Source of the DNA: Acidobacteriota bacterium
GTDB lineage: Bacteria > Acidobacteriota > Vicinamibacteria > Vicinamibacterales > CAVVIG01
Length of the DNA: 13,540 bases
Direction: 5' to 3'
NCBI GenBank assembly: GCA_016195295.1
Contig: JACPZV010000416.1
Span: forward strand, 1 to 13,540
The position numbers and the translations under genes are program-made. Positions within the stretch are counted from its first letter, which is position 1, and each line of letters starts with the position of its first letter. Below, one piece after another: positions 13,027 through 13,540 of this stretch. The notes beneath the pieces are model-generated. The model was given only the letters and a program-made list of their open reading frames with translations. It was not told the origin of the DNA and did no database searches.

Positions 13027-13540
13027 AGGAAGACCGTTTAACCGCGGAGAACGCTGAGCGCGCAGAGTGCGTGGAAAGGGGTACCCACCTTTTCACTCTG
13101 CGTTCTCTGCGATCTCTGCGGTTAAACGTCTTTCTTCTTATCCTCGGTCTAGCTCCGTCGTACGCGTTCGCGCAGCAGACACACGTGCTCGTCGTCACGG
13201 GGGTCGCGGGCGACGAGGAGCACGCGGCGACGTTTCAAAAGTGGGCGACGAGTTTCATCGACGCGGCGAAGAACAACGAGCACGTGCCCGACACCAATAT
13301 CACGTGGCTGTCAGATAGAAAAGCCACGCGCGAGGGCGTGACGAAAGCGTTCGCCGATCTGGCCGCCCGCGCGAAGCCGAGCGACATTGTGTTCGTCCTG
13401 CTGATCGGCCACGGCAGCTTCGACGGCACCTCCGCCGCGTTCAACCTGCCGGGACCGGATCTCACCGCCGTCGACTACGCGAAGCTGCTCGGCACGCTGG
13501 CGTCCACGCACGTCGTGTTCGTCAACACCGCGAGCTCGAG
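13023..13540 (+). CDS. Secreted caspase/C13-like protein, 5' part, cut by window end
   Basis: An open frame of 172 complete codons running off the edge. A signal peptide (core NVFLLILGLAPSYAFA, cleavage before QQ, about 13125-13172) precedes a caspase/legumain-like fold: strand VLVVTGVAGDEEH, FIDAAKNN, and the histidine motif IVFVLLIGHGSFDG (about 13386-13427). The next strand reads HVVFVNTASSS, where legumain-type peptidases have the catalytic Cys (EACESG); here that position seems to be Ser. The start is GTG 13023, overlapping the VWA stop, or GTG 13071. Either way the segment before the signal core (TAENAERAE, LRSLRSLRL) is encoded by the 9-nt inverted repeat. Coupling to the VWA gene suggests the two proteins act together at the envelope. 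The symbol and reaction are unknown; a pseudoprotease is possible. Confidence 0.7.
   Translation, partial: MKEDRLTAENAERAECVERGTHLFTLRSLRSLRLNVFLLILGLAPSYAFAQQTHVLVVTGVAGDEEHAATFQKWATSFIDAAKNNEHVPDTNITWLSDRKATREGVTKAFADLAARAKPSDIVFVLLIGHGSFDGTSAAFNLPGPDLTAVDYAKLLGTLASTHVVFVNTASS
13035..13128. repeat. CGCAGAGAA nonamer inverted repeat
   Basis: Arms 13035-13069 and 13094-13128 (35 nt each) match at 30 positions when one is reverse-complemented, and each consists of about three 9-nt units near cgcagagaa after a shared GTTTAACCG edge. The 24-nt loop contains the palindrome GGGTACCC (13079-13086). With a 9-nt period and no stop in the frame used, it is translated as the leader of the last gene. 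Confidence 0.85.

Overview
The window is GC-rich bacterial chromosome (about two thirds GC by eye), tightly packed with genes. Gene content, codon use, the mix of β-oxidation and cell-envelope genes, and the many short hairpin and tandem repeats suggest an Acidobacteriota genome, perhaps Vicinamibacteria. That placement is inference; no rRNA or marker gene in the window proves it.

Left part (25-4918): a plus-strand fatty-acid block of four genes: long-chain acyl-CoA ligase, hotdog thioesterase, a fused enoyl-CoA hydratase/3-hydroxyacyl-CoA dehydrogenase, and a MaoC-type hydratase. Together they could activate a fatty acid, run the middle steps of β-oxidation and release free acid. REP-like hairpins starting with GTAG occur twice here: once in frame inside the ligase gene (448-521) and once directly against the maoC start (4400-4456).

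Middle (4916-6772): a small S23/four-helix-bundle gene lies between two inverted arrays of a GGGCTGA heptamer. A secreted, tyrosine-rich PEGA-type protein follows, and then, on the minus strand, a cytosine deaminase of the yeast Fcy1 type.

Right part (6807-13540): an amidase (cell-wall hydrolase), a GerMN lipoprotein-like protein, RNase PH and a methylguanine methyltransferase run on the plus strand. A minus-strand RdgB-type nucleotide pyrophosphatase follows, with about 80 central residues missing, including its catalytic acids. A divergent, large membrane-anchored VWA protein comes next, overlapping a secreted caspase/C13-like gene that is cut by the window edge.

The most unusual signal is shared by many gene borders. 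At least five different degenerate tandem arrays with 7-9 nt units (GGGCTGA, AATTGGGT, NNNAACN, TGAAGNN, CGCAGAGAA) sit exactly at gene ends. Most are arranged as inverted repeats, and many supply the stop codon and last residues of the neighbouring gene. The 7- and 8-nt units with an internal TGA or TAA stop translation in every frame. The 9-nt array carries no stop and is instead read through as the leader of the last gene. The S23 gene cassette looks like a gene-bearing version of such an inverted array, which is the best candidate here for an undescribed mobile or repeat-maintenance system.
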